A DNA stretch of 64,000 nucleotides from Acanthornis magna (lineage: Eukaryota > Chordata > Aves > Passeriformes > Acanthizidae), in assembly GCA_036785705.1 (NCBI GenBank), contig JAWUZG010000173.1, positions 3,705,001 through 3,769,000 on the forward strand, read 5' to 3'. The notes under the pieces are model-generated. The model saw only the letters and a list, made by a program, of their open reading frames with translations, was not told the origin of the DNA and searched no databases. The position numbers and the translations under genes are program-made. This document shows positions 43,225 through 52,975 of this stretch, piece after piece (the first letter of the stretch is position 1; each line of letters opens with the position of its first letter).

Positions 43225-44240
43225 TGTTATAAATAAAAATAAAGTGATTTTTCGCATGTTGGAGTTAATAATTACTGTTGTATTGTTATACCTGTTGAAT
43301 AAAGTTGAAAGTTTGGATTTTTGATAAAGTTTTAGATTGAAAAGTTAAAAAGAGACTGTTTTAAAGATGTTTTAAGAGTGTAATGTTTCTGGGTAAAAGC
43401 ATTGGGATATTAAAGTTATTTGGAGCAAAATAAAAGGGATTGAAGGTACTTTAGATGGAAAAGCAGTTGAACCCATGTAACCCTGAGTTCAGAAGTTATG
43501 TACTTTTTTAAAAAAATCCTTTATCTTTGTAATTTTATTTATGTAAAACTCAGTTTTTATGTTGTATTGTAAATCTGTAAGCCCATCACCCATCCCAATA
43601 TTAAAGGCACCCTGCAGCACCCGAGCTAAAAATAGAAGGTTTGCACCTCTCCGCCCACCTCAAGTGGAATACTAATGAGGCCCTTTCCCGCCTTTGCAAA
43701 TTACCCCTAGACAACGATCCATCTATTGGTGGGGAAGGCCACCTCATTAATTAGTATTCCCAATCACCAGCGAGCGAGACGGCGGAGAGGCTAATTCGGA
43801 CCAGCCCATCAAAAACTTTATAAATTTGGCCCTCTTCAGGAGCTGAGAGGTTTTTTTCCAGGTGCCTTTACTTCCAACAGCTGCAGACTCTGGTCTGTGC
43901 AGGGTGCCTGGTGTCTCTGTCTCTCTGACTAGCAGGGAGTCAGAGACTGGGTCGGGTGCTGGGCCTCTTGCCCATTTTTATGGGCTATACTTAAAATCTT
44001 TTTTTTTGGACTTAAGATTAGCTTAAGTTCGCCACCCGGCCTGAGGGATCTCCTTGTCCTTGACCACCAACCGGTGGCCAGGAGAGTCTTATTGCCGTCC
44101 TGGGACCTTCCTTTTTTTTGTGTTTTTTTTTTTTTCTTTTTCCTTTCATTTCTCCCTCGGGAGATCCTGGACCTCGTGGGTCCAGCAATAAACACCTTTT
44201 GCTCTAACCCACGAGTATGAAATTGTCTTTTTTTATGACA
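43225..44240 (+). mobile_element. 3' LTR of the young provirus
   Basis: 1016 bp, same ends as the 5' LTR. TATAAA is at 43819-43824 and AATAAA about 55 bp before the end. Differences from the 5' LTR include single C/T and G/A changes, a few bases near 'caggagctga', and homopolymer lengths. Confidence 0.96.
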
Positions 44241-45034
44241 TCAAACAAATCACATGGAGGCCATTGGCCAAGGCAAACAGACTTCTCTACCACCTCTTTG
44301 GGGAACATGGCTGCGCAGCACCAGGAGCTTGATCCAAGTGGCACGCAGGGCGTTAGGAGCCCACCTGCACTGCAGACACCTGGATGTATTCCAATAGGAG
44401 AAAGAGCAGGGCTCGGTGGCTGCAGCGCCAAGTGCTGATGGGATGGGGAACCATGTTGGGGAGGGAATGGAAGCCTGGAGAGGGGTGAAACACCTGTAAG
44501 GATCTCCAGACACCACACAAGCCATCAAGTACCATTGGTTACTATGGGGAGAAAATGTGAGCTCTGCAAAGGAGAGGACACACAGGGAGCTATCAAAGAC
44601 AGAAGAAAAAGTAGGAATGAGCTCAGTGCTGCTGCATCCGTATCTGGAGGAAAGGGGCAGCAGCAAATGCCCCTGCTGATACAGCAGCCCATTCTCAGTA
44701 GCCCGTGTGCCCACTTACATGGCACCAGATCCCTGGGAAGGGCACAGGGGGTCTGATGCACCAAAGGGATAGAAATTGAGCAGAAACAAAAGCCCTGTGC
44801 ATGCCAGCTCCCTGTCTCAGAGAACATGAGCTGGGTGCAGAGAGGCAGAATTTCTGATTGGAACCACTTCAACAGCATAGCTCTGGTTGAGTCCAAGAAG
44901 AACTTGCACAATGGGATAAATGAAGGAGCTACACATTAACTACTTCTACATTTACCTGTGAAAAATGCACTAACTACAGGTCAGCTACTTAACTATTAAC
45001 TACTCTTAATATATGCAGTGTCTCCCAAGAGGCT
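44241..45034 (-). repeat. Array P edge and spacer, copy 4
   Basis: Begins in the middle of segment P ('tcaaacaaatcacatggagg') directly at the 3' LTR and continues through the spacer. It is nearly identical to 31896-32690, more so than to copies 1 and 5 over the 'aagaacttgcacaatggg' to 'actaactacaggtcagc' tract. Plus- and minus-strand open frames are not conserved. Confidence 0.82.
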
Positions 45035-45668
45035 GTGTGAGCCCCCACCGCCTCAGCTCTCTGCAGGAGGATTCTCTCCACGGCCACCAGCACAACTCCT
45101 TGGAGACCCTGTCCCAGACAACTGCACTCTCACAGGGCCTCGGTGGCCAACCAGATCCTGCGCCAGGTACTGCCAGAGGCTGGGAACTTCAACCCTCAGG
45201 AAGTCTCACAGCAAGCTGATCCCCCAGGAAAGCCACCTGCTGCCTATGACAAAGTGCTCAAGGAGTTTCTTGTGCAGGGAGCAGCTCAGGTAATCCAGGA
45301 TTTCCCAAACCACTGCAGGACATGGCTCCTGTGCCACTCTGACAGGGCCATGCTGGAGTTCTGCTCCTGGCCACTGCTGTCTAGGTCATGGCTCCTTTTC
45401 TCACTGCTAAACCACAAGGCCACAAGCAGCACCAGAAATGCAGCAACAGCCCAGAACTGCCAGTGCTGCAAGGCAAGAGTCCACAGCAGAGCTCCCCACA
45501 CCCCCACTCTGATCCACACTGCCCTGCTCCAGGCTCCACCAGCATCCGAGTCACCTGCTCTTCCTGGTACATATAGAGTGCTTCCATGTGCTGGTGTGTG
45601 GCCTCATCCAGCCCATCTCCCACCGCCTGCAGAGGCTGGAGAATCCTGTGCACAAGCCAGACAAGGAA
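45035..45668 (-). pseudogene. ITPRIPL1-like pseudogene, copy 4
   Basis: Same structure as copy 3, with the same central deletion and the same env junction (about 45668). A one-base insertion after 'VTRMLVE' (near 45533) shifts the frame, so the N-terminal part is broken earlier than in copy 3. The membrane segment is still legible in the next frame. Confidence 0.75.
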
Positions 45669-46345
45669 TAGATGAGTTAAATTTCCTACACACACCTCCT
45701 TCCTCAGTAAGGAGGTAGTCAAGTGCCAATCTCTTTTGATAAATAGAGGTTTGAATTTGTCTCTGCTGGGTGGAGACCTAGTCTAGAGCAAGGGCTGTTT
45801 GATTTGCACTGATTTCCAGGACACTGTGTCATCAGCTAATTCAATTTAGCATAGAGATGGGTGTTCTATACCCCCATGTGCTGTCCTGGGCCCTGGTGGC
45901 AGGGCCATAAACTTCAATGATCCTTTCAAGGGGCCACTCATCATCACCCACTTCTGTGTTCCTCCAATAATTCCCTCTTCTTGCTACTAAGTTCATCATA
46001 TAGGGGTACCTCTAGTTCCTGACCAGCATTTCATGGGAGGAAAAAGAAGGATGGATGGATGGATGGATGGATGGATGGATGGATGGATGGATGGATGGAT
46101 AATCCCTAAGGTGCAACTTCCTGCCCTACCCTTGGGTAACAGGGTAATGTAAGCCATTTCCCCACACAAACAAAACAATCCCTCAGGGGCTTCCCAAAAA
46201 TTTTGAGCCTTCTGCCAAATTCCTTCCCAAAATTTTGGTATGTGAGGTGCGCGTAGAAATGGGTTTGGGGTCCTGGAGATACATTCGTATAATCCCACAC
46301 GCTGCGTGTATGAGCACCCCACTTTCTTTTTACCAGAGGTCTTAC
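45669..46345 (-). pseudogene. Retroviral env fragment, copy 4
   Basis: Minus-strand pieces read '[20 protein letters not shown]' and 'GSCTLGII' (surface subunit), then the GGAT repeat, then '[17 protein letters not shown]' and 'WGYRTPI' (start of the transmembrane subunit) and 'YQKRLALDYLLTEEGG', ending at the ITPRIPL1-like junction. The order matches the intact env residues 330-500. A deletion or scrambled stretch lies between the last two blocks. Surface sequence upstream of the first block is absent, replaced by segment P. Confidence 0.87.
46049..46100 (+). repeat. (GGAT)13 microsatellite inside env fragment
   Basis: Thirteen perfect copies at the same env position as the 14-copy repeat at 19395-19450, so the repeat predates the duplication of the array unit. 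Confidence 0.98.
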
Positions 46346-46779
46346 CAGCACACTAACCCATGACTGCAATAACAACACCAGATACTGATTATAACAAACA
46401 ACAACCAAGAGAGTAGTGCAGCTTTGCCAGTGCACTCCCTCCCAAAGCCTGGCGCAGAGCCCCTCCTCACAGCCAGGGCTGTAGGATCAAGCCCTTGAAC
46501 TGACCCCACCTGGGGTCCCGTGGCTCCGGCCCTGCCCCCAGTCCATCTTAAACATACAGAAGCCCTGGGCATTAAGCAGACAGTTAAGGAATAAATCATC
46601 ATAACATCACCCCAGGGGAGCAGGGTTGCTTTGCTCTTTGCGATCCTCTGCAGTGAGATGGCATCAGTTCCCTTGGAGCTGAACCCTGTTCTTCTGGGGT
46701 GCCCTTGGGGCCTTTGACCCCAAGTTTCAAACAACTCACACTGAGGCCACTGGCCAAGGCAAACAGACTTCTCTGCCAC
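46346..46779 (-). repeat. Array segment P, copy 5
   Basis: Homologous to 19691-20100 with the same markers. It is interrupted at 46779 by LTR H and resumes at 47479-47520. Read on the minus strand it leads into the env fragment, like copy 2. Confidence 0.82.
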
Positions 46780-47478
46780 TGTCGCAGACAAATAGTCTGC
46801 CCCTTGCCAAAGTGCCCGCCTAGGGTTGCCCAAAAGGACCACGCGTCATGGGGGTATCGCCGGACGGTAGGGCAGGCTCCGCCACCGACACGTGCTGCTT
46901 GCCCCGCAGGGCCAAGGGCGGGTGGTTCGCCGAGAGGCGCAGCAGTCAGGGGCAGTCGAGCCCAGTGCAGAGCGTCGGTCGAGAAGATGGCGCGAGGAGA
47001 CAAAGGCGAGGAGTCACTGGCTTGCCACAGGAGACGTTTATTAGGAGCGAGGGTACGGGTGGGGAAGCGCCTGCGGATCTGGCCAAGCCAGCCAGCGAGC
47101 AGCGCCTTACATGAGCTTAAGAGGGGAACACCAAGACCAATGGGAATTGAGGAGCAGGGCGGGTACAGAACTCAGTAAACCAATAATATACACTCAGAGG
47201 CGGGCCCAAAACATAAGAACAAATCAACTTAACAGGTGGCCCGAAAGGTTCTGGAAAGGAGGCGGGGACCCGTGGCGAAACCACTCCCAGGGCCAGCCGA
47301 GGTCCATGAGCGGCAAGGAAACAGCTAGAAATGGAGGCGGAGTCAAGGTGGAGGCCATGCCTGCGACCAGCCCACTGGGGGTTTCTACACCTCAGAATCC
47401 TCCTCCTCGAGGCTGTCCTCGAGGTCCTGGGCGGGGCCGTCTGTGGACAGGGTGGCAGCAAGGATTCGCCCCTCAACA
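46780..47478 (-). mobile_element. ERVK-class solo LTR H
   Basis: A 699-bp LTR with ends TGTCGCAGAC and CCCTCAACA lies between perfect 6-bp duplications TGCCAC (46774-46779 and 47479-47484). Minus orientation ('cgtttattaggagcg' on plus). Same subfamily as LTRs C and G. The uninterrupted homologue is visible at 31940-31960. Confidence 0.96.
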
Positions 47479-48221
47479 TGCCACCTCTTTGGGGAACATG
47501 GCTGCGCAGCACCAGGACCTTGATCCAAGTGGTACGTGGAGCGTTACGAGCCCACCTGCACTGCAGACACCTGGATGTATTCCAATAGGAGAAAGAGCAG
47601 GGTTCGCTGGCTGCAGCACCAAGTGCTGATGGGATGGGGAACCATGTTGGGAAGGGAACGGAAGCCCGGAGAGGGGTGAAACAACTGTAAGGAGCTCCAG
47701 ACACCACACAAGCCATCAAGTACCATCTGCTACTATGGGGAGAAAATGTGAGCTCTGCAAAGGGCAGGACACTCAGGGAGCTACCAAAGACAGAAGAAAA
47801 AGTAGGAATGAGCTCAGTGCTGCTGCATCTGTATCTGGAGGAAAGGGGCAGCAGCAAATGCCCCTGCTGATATAGCAGCCCATTCTCAGTAGCCCGTGTG
47901 CCCACTTACATGGCACCAGATCCCTGGGAAGGGCACAGGGGGTCTGATGCACTAAAGGGATTGAAATTGAGCAGAAACAAAAGCCCCGTGCATGCCAGCT
48001 CCTTGTCTCAGAGAAGATGGGCTGGGTGCAGAGGCAGAATTTCTGATTGGAACCACTTCAACAGCATAGCTCTGGTTGAGTCCAAGAAGAACTTGCACAA
48101 TGGGATAAATGCAGGAGCTACATATTAACTACTTCTACATTTACCTGTGAAAAATGCACTAACTACAGGTCAGCTACTTAACTATTAACTACTCTTAATA
48201 TATGCAGTGTCTCCCAAGAGG
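47479..48221 (-). repeat. Array spacer, copy 5
   Basis: Homologous to the other spacers from 'gccacctctttggggaacat' to the AT-rich 'actaactacaggtcagc' tract. Long open frames on either strand pass in and out of the LTR and are not conserved. Confidence 0.8.
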
Positions 48222-48872
48222 CTGTGTGAGCCCCCACCGCCTCAGCTCTCTGCAGGAGGATTCTCTCCACGGCCACCAGCACAACTCCTTGGAGACCCTG
48301 TCCCAGCCAACTGCACTCTCACAGGGCCTCGGTGGCCATCCAGATCATGCGCCAGGTACTGCCAGAGGTTGGGGGCTTCCACACTTGAGAAGTCTCACAG
48401 CAAGCTGATCCCCCAGGAAAGCCACCTGCTGCCTACGACAAAGTGCTCAAGGAGTTTCTTGTGCAGGGAGCAGCTCAGGTACTCCAGGATTTCCCAAACC
48501 ACTGCAGGACATGGCTCCTGTGCCACTCTGACAGGGCCATGCTGGAGTTCTGCTCCTGGCCACTGCTGTCCAGGTCATGGCTCCTTTTCTCACTGCTAAA
48601 CCACAAGGCCATGAGCAGCACCAGGAATGCGGCAATAGCCCTGAACTGCCAGTGCTGCAAGGCAAGAGTCCACAGCAGAGCTCCCCACACCCCCACTCTG
48701 ATCCACACTGCCCTGCTCCAGCTCCACCAGCATCCGAGTCACCTGCTCTTCCAGGTAACTACAGAGTGCTTCCATTTGCTGGTGTGTGGCCTCATCCAGC
48801 CCATCTCCCACCGCCTGCAGAGGCTGGAGAAGGCTGTGCACAAGCCAGGCAAGGAATTATATGGCAGCCACG
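48222..48872 (-). pseudogene. ITPRIPL1-like pseudogene, copy 5 (no env joined)
   Basis: Carries the same N- and C-terminal blocks and the same central deletion as the other copies. Its 5' side differs: upstream of 'WLVHSLLQPLQAVGDGLDEA' the minus strand reads 'gtggctgccatataattcctt' instead of env sequence. That stretch would fit a former translation start now altered and followed by a stop. This is the best candidate for the unfused form of the sequence. Confidence 0.75.
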
Positions 48873-49584
48873 GCCTGCTGGTGGAGGGAGAGAAGGGCTG
48901 AGTGTGGCAGGCACTAATGCACAAAGGGAACTCCTGGTTGGGAAGCAGGGACAGGAGCATCAAGGATGTGGGGCTGGAAGCAGAAGACCCAGGCAGCTGG
49001 AAAGCACCAAGGCCTGTATCGCTGCCCCAGCATCAGCCCTGTGCCGTGCCCAAGGAGCTGCTGGCAGCTGCTGGGTTCTGCATGCAGGGTGGCAACAACT
49101 GCCTCAGGTGCTGTGGTTGTGCCCCAGCTCTCGTACAGCACAGCCTCCAGCCTCCGCACACTCACCGCTCGCACAGGGAGGCAGGACAGGCAGCAGCCGG
49201 GACAGGCAAAGGAGTAGGGCAGGACACAAGTTACACGAGACTCAGAGGTCAGGCAGCAAGAGGGAAGGCAGATACAGGAGGGTGAGTGAGTCAGCAACAC
49301 CAGGCCCTCTTCTGCCAAACAGCAGGCTGGAGCCAGGGCAGAAAGGGCAAAAAACAGGCCAGAGCAAGGAGAGAGTGCACCAGTGACAAAGCCAGTGAGC
49401 GAGTCCCAAGCTCCTGACACAGCAGCTGCTTTTCTACCCCCTGGCTACTCCCAAAGTCCACCTGCTGACCAGGAGACTTGCCTTTGACAATCAGTGTTAT
49501 GACAAATCAAAACTAAAACGGCTCCTCACACCTGGGCACCCTGTCAGTGAGAGCTCAACAGATGAATCGTGCGTTCATTTGTAA
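48873..49584. other. Anonymous sequence upstream of ITPRIPL1-like copy 5
   Basis: Non-repetitive-looking, moderately GC-rich. Part (48960-49170) is duplicated at 16395-16560. If copy 5 is the unfused form, this is the old 5' flank or promoter side of that sequence. Open frames of up to 269 codons on plus (48577-49386) are antisense to the pseudogene and not conserved. Confidence 0.5.
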
Positions 49585-50085
49585 TAATGGAGATGATCAG
49601 AGCGCTGGAGCACCTCTGCAATGAACACAGGCAGAGAGAGCAGGGCCTGCTCAGCCTGGTGAAGTGAAGGCTGCTCCTTGCAGCCTGCCAGTACTTGAAT
49701 GGGAGCTTAGAAACAGCCAGGGACAGTGAATTTTTACATGGGAAGAGGGTGATAGCACAAGGGGGAACGATTTTGTATTAGAAGAGATTTAGACTACAAG
49801 TTAGGAGAAAACTTTTTACTGTGGGGGTCCTGCGGCCCTGGCACATACTGCCCAGAGCACCTACAGCTGCCTCATGGCTGGGAGTGCTCAAAGGCGGGCA
49901 AGATGGGGCTGGCAGAAAGCCGGGCTGATGGAAGGTGTCCCTGCCCATGGCAGAGGGGGTGCAGCCACATGAACTTGAAGGTCCCTTCTAACCCCGAGTA
50001 TTCTACGATTCTGTAATTTTGGGTGCTCTTTGGGGCCTCGTGTGTGGAGCCCCGAGCAGAAGGGGAGCTTATTGCTGTGGGGATC
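49585..50085 (+). repeat. CR1 3' end plus flank (right edge duplication)
   Basis: A CR1 tail from 'atggagatgatcag' to 'ttctacgattctg' (about 50018), with a further 60 bp that also match the left copy at 15860-16360. See that entry for the comparison. Confidence 0.85.
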
Positions 50086-50760
50086 AGCGCGCCGGGGTAG
50101 CGGGAGCAGGGGAGCCAAGGCCGGCTGTGCACAGCCCGTGTGAGGCACATGGCAGCCGGGGGAGCCACGGCCGCGCCGGCCGACCTCGGCCCCTCGGGCT
50201 TCTTCTCCGGGGGCTGGCGGGCGGCTTCCGAACACATGCGCAGCCCCTCGGGATGGGAGCGAGAGCAAAGGCCTGTAGAACGGAGCCGGCACCATGCTCA
50301 GCGCCCGCCCGGCTCCCTCGGGCCCACGAATGGCCCGACGCCTTCTCTCGGCGCGCGGCAGGGGCGGCGGAGCCTAAGGATCCGCATGGAGCCTGAGAGT
50401 CCGGATGGAGCCTGAATGTCCGCATGGAGCCGGAGGGTCCGCATGGAGCCGGAGGGTCCGGCCAGAACCGCTGCCCCTTGGCCGGGATCGGGGTCCGGAG
50501 AACCCCTCCAGCTTGCAGCACCTCCGAAGCTCCGTGCTCCGAGCAGAGCACCGGACGTGCGCCGCAGCGGGAGGGGCTGGAGGCGGGGCGGGAGCAGCCG
50601 CGGGAAGCTGAGGCGGGAAAGCCTCTGAGGGCGCTGGGGCGGCTCAGCCCGGAGAAAAGGCGGCCCCGGGGAACCTCATCGCTCTCTACAACTCCCTCAA
50701 GGGTGGCAGCGAGGTGAAGCTCGGCCCCTTCTTCCAGGTAACAAGTGACAGGACGAGCGG
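50086..50760. other. CpG-rich island
   Basis: Markedly richer in G+C and in CpG than anything else in the window ('cggccgcgccggccgacctcgg', 'ggcgcgcggcaggggcggcgg'). Such islands usually mark promoters in birds, but no first exon can be identified on either strand. Its right end merges into a CR1 copy. The 251-codon minus-strand open frame over it is what GC-rich DNA is expected to produce. Confidence 0.6.
50369..50463 (+). repeat. 19-bp minisatellite, five units
   Basis: Five adjacent 19-bp units of the form ggagcc(t/g)(g/a)a(g)nntccg(c/g)(a)t; the third and fourth are closest to each other. The region lies inside the CpG-rich island. Confidence 0.93.
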
Positions 50761-50905
50761 AAATGGCCTCAAGTGTCACCAAGGGAGGTATAGGTTGAAT
50801 ATTAGGGAAATTTTCTCCAGGGAAAGCGTTGTCAAGCATTGGAGCAGGCTGGCCGGGGAAGTGGTGGAGTCACCACGTCCTCTGTGTATTGACCAGGGAG
50901 CGAGG
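50630..50905 (+). repeat. CR1 LINE fragment (different subfamily)
   Basis: 'ggcggctcagcccggagaaa', 'ctcatcgctctctacaactc', 'aaatggcctcaagtgtcacc' and 'gttgtcaagcattggagcagg' follow the order of a CR1 3' region distinct from the 49585 copy. It lacks the terminal repeats. Confidence 0.85.
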
Positions 50906-51159
50906 GGCACTACTGTCCCCTCAGCGCTCCCCAAGCTGAGATGGTTGTGCTCAGGTAGTAAAAAGAAAACGGGCTATGTATTTGGGGTCTGCCTCAGTGC
51001 ATCGGAGTCCTCTAGTTGAGCTGAACAAAAGAAAAAAAAAAAAAAACGAGCCCAGCAGACTGATGGACTTCTTTTGCTGTACTCACCAATCAAAACTGCC
51101 CATGATTAGATGTACAAATAGATCAATTGAATTGGCATAGCTTGAGGCTACTTACACTA

Positions 51160-51290
51160 GAATCATAGAATAACAGAACATTTCAAGTTGGAAGGAACCC
51201 ATAAGAGTCACTGAATTAAGCTGCTTGTTTCACTAAACCCTGTTCCTAACAGCATCATCCAGATGGCTCTCCAGCTCTGAAAGGCTTGCT
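51160..51290 (-). repeat. CR1 3'-end remnant
   Basis: 'tagaatcatagaataacag' followed by 'aagttggaaggaaccc' is the reverse complement of a CR1 terminus. The rest is decayed. Confidence 0.65.
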
Positions 51291-52689
51291 GTTATGAATA
51301 CTGACTGCCCTGGGGAGCAGTCCTGTGATAACATTGGTCAGCTTTGAATATTGTGGGATGAATTCCATGGGCCTTATAGACTTATGTGCATCAAGGTGGA
51401 GCAGCAAGTCTCAAAGAGACTTGGCTGGGAATTTATCATCCCCGCAATCCCAGTATTCCAAGACAAGGATCTGGGGTTCCCAGGACCAATCATTGGTCTT
51501 AAAGACAGGGAAAAAGGAGGCATTAAATGGCTGTGTTTTGTCTGTGTCCAATTGTGGGAAGCAACCGACCCCATCAAGTAACAGATCAGTGTTCTCTCTG
51601 ATCCTCCTTTTGCTGCTGACTTCTTTTGAAAAGCCCTTTTTGTTGTTTTTCCCAGAGCTGGCCAGCTGGAACTCTCCGAGAGTTGTGGGCTCACAAATGT
51701 TCTCCCTGCTGTGGTGAACAGCCTCCTTGTAGTCCTCCTGTGTAATCTATTCTTGCCTCCAGTGGCCACACATTTTTCTTTGGTGCCTGAGTTGTAAAAG
51801 AAGTCAGCCTCCTTGCCCTGCTTGCCATTGCCTCTGCCTGTGCTCTTGGGAGATGGCTCTTCAAAGGTGACCAGCATTCATCCTGTAGACTGATTCCTGT
51901 GATATATTGTCCCCTTTAAAGCTTATACTGGAAATAGGATATTAGCATATATTTCTCTTTCCGCATAGGCATTCTATTACTGCAAAGTTTTTATAGCTGT
52001 GTCTGTCCCTTACAATGTGTTCATACAGTGTAGAGCACAGTGGGACCTTGATCTTTGCTAGGACACCTTAGCATGAATCCACAGAAATAATTAATGCACA
52101 ATTTCTTCATTATAGTTAGCTTAAACTGTTTCAGTCTTTCAGACTGAGAGCAGAGGAAAAAGAAAAGGAAAAGGAAAAAAAATAGAATTTATCTTGTTAG
52201 TCTCTCCTGAGTTACAATAGAAATAGTATCCTTAGAGTCTTCCATATTTATATGAATTAGTCATGCCATAATACCTCACATTTCTTTATCCTCTTCAGTC
52301 TATGGTCAAAAAGGGCTGTTCTTGCTCGTGCTGAATTTTAACATTCTCTAAGGATATACTGCATTTGAGCCACCAAATGTTCACCTGAAGCAGAAGACAA
52401 AACCAAAAGGGTGAGCATGGCAGGTTCTGGTTCATCTCCATGGGAAAAGAAGCAAAGCCTTGCTTCATTTTCTATCAGTATGGAGAAAGACCAAATAGAG
52501 GTTTCTTCTTTTGCTATATCTGCAACATCCATCTGAAGACTTTACAGATGAAGAAAGAAGACGGTCCTTTATGCCGCTTTCAGTGTCTGGACTAGTAAAT
52601 TAAACAAACCCAGGATTGTTCTCTTGCTAAGACCAGCTGGAATAGGACCATCTGCTTCCATCCTATAACCTCCATTTCTCTCCAAATAG
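51291..52689. other. Intergenic DNA, no gene seen
   Basis: Open frames of 130 and 167 codons overlap on opposite strands at 51325-51877 without recognisable domains. An A/G-rich run lies near 52150-52185. Confidence 0.5.
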
Positions 52690-52975
52690 GTCTAAAATCA
52701 GAGAATCACAGAATGATTTGGTTTGGCAGAGTCCTTAAAGATTTTCTATTTGAAACCCCTGCCGTGGGTATGGGCATCTTCCACTAGACAAAATTGCTGA
52801 GAGCCCTGTTCAACCTGACTGTGAACCTTCCAGGGATGGGGCAGCCACAGCTTCTCTGGGCAGCCTGTGCCAGGGCCTCACTACCCTCACAGGGAAGAAT
52901 TTCTTCCCAGTAGCCAATCTAAACTTTCTCTTTTTCACCTTAAAAACATTCCCCCTTGTCCTGTCAAAAATGGTT
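52690..52975 (-). repeat. CR1 LINE 3' end
   Basis: The reverse-complement CR1 order is clear: 'cagagaatcacagaatgatt', 'cccctgccgtgggtatgg', 'cagcctgtgccagggcctca', 'aagaatttcttcccagtagc', 'cccccttgtcctgtca'. Confidence 0.9.

Larger units (their letters stand above)
33490..44240 (+). mobile_element. Complete gammaretrovirus-like provirus
   Basis: A 10.75-kb element in the order LTR, proline primer site, 1.1-kb leader, gag, pro, pol, env, polypurine tract, LTR. Gag, pro and pol share one frame, as in gammaretroviruses; env overlaps nothing and has its own splice acceptor. Gag and env are open. Pol has one nonsense codon beyond the gag terminator. The two LTRs differ at roughly seven substitutions outside homopolymer runs, so insertion was recent on an evolutionary scale. 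Flanks (CATCAG / TCAAAC) give at best TCAG/TCAA and come from different parts of the same array unit. Confidence 0.95.

Noticed and set aside
33484..44246. TCAG/TCAA as a normal 4-bp target duplication of the young provirus
   Set aside because: Only three of four bases agree and the flanks map to positions 1.6 kb apart in the array unit, so I do not accept it as a standard duplication, though it cannot be excluded.
48577..49386. 269-codon plus-strand open frame, Pro/Gln-rich
   Set aside because: It is antisense to the ITPRIPL1-like pseudogene in its first part and continues into unrelated sequence; codon content follows the opposite strand.
50084..50839. 251-codon minus-strand open frame in the CpG-rich island
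   Set aside because: Long open frames are expected by chance in such GC-rich DNA. It includes the 19-bp repeat and a CR1 piece and shows no domain.
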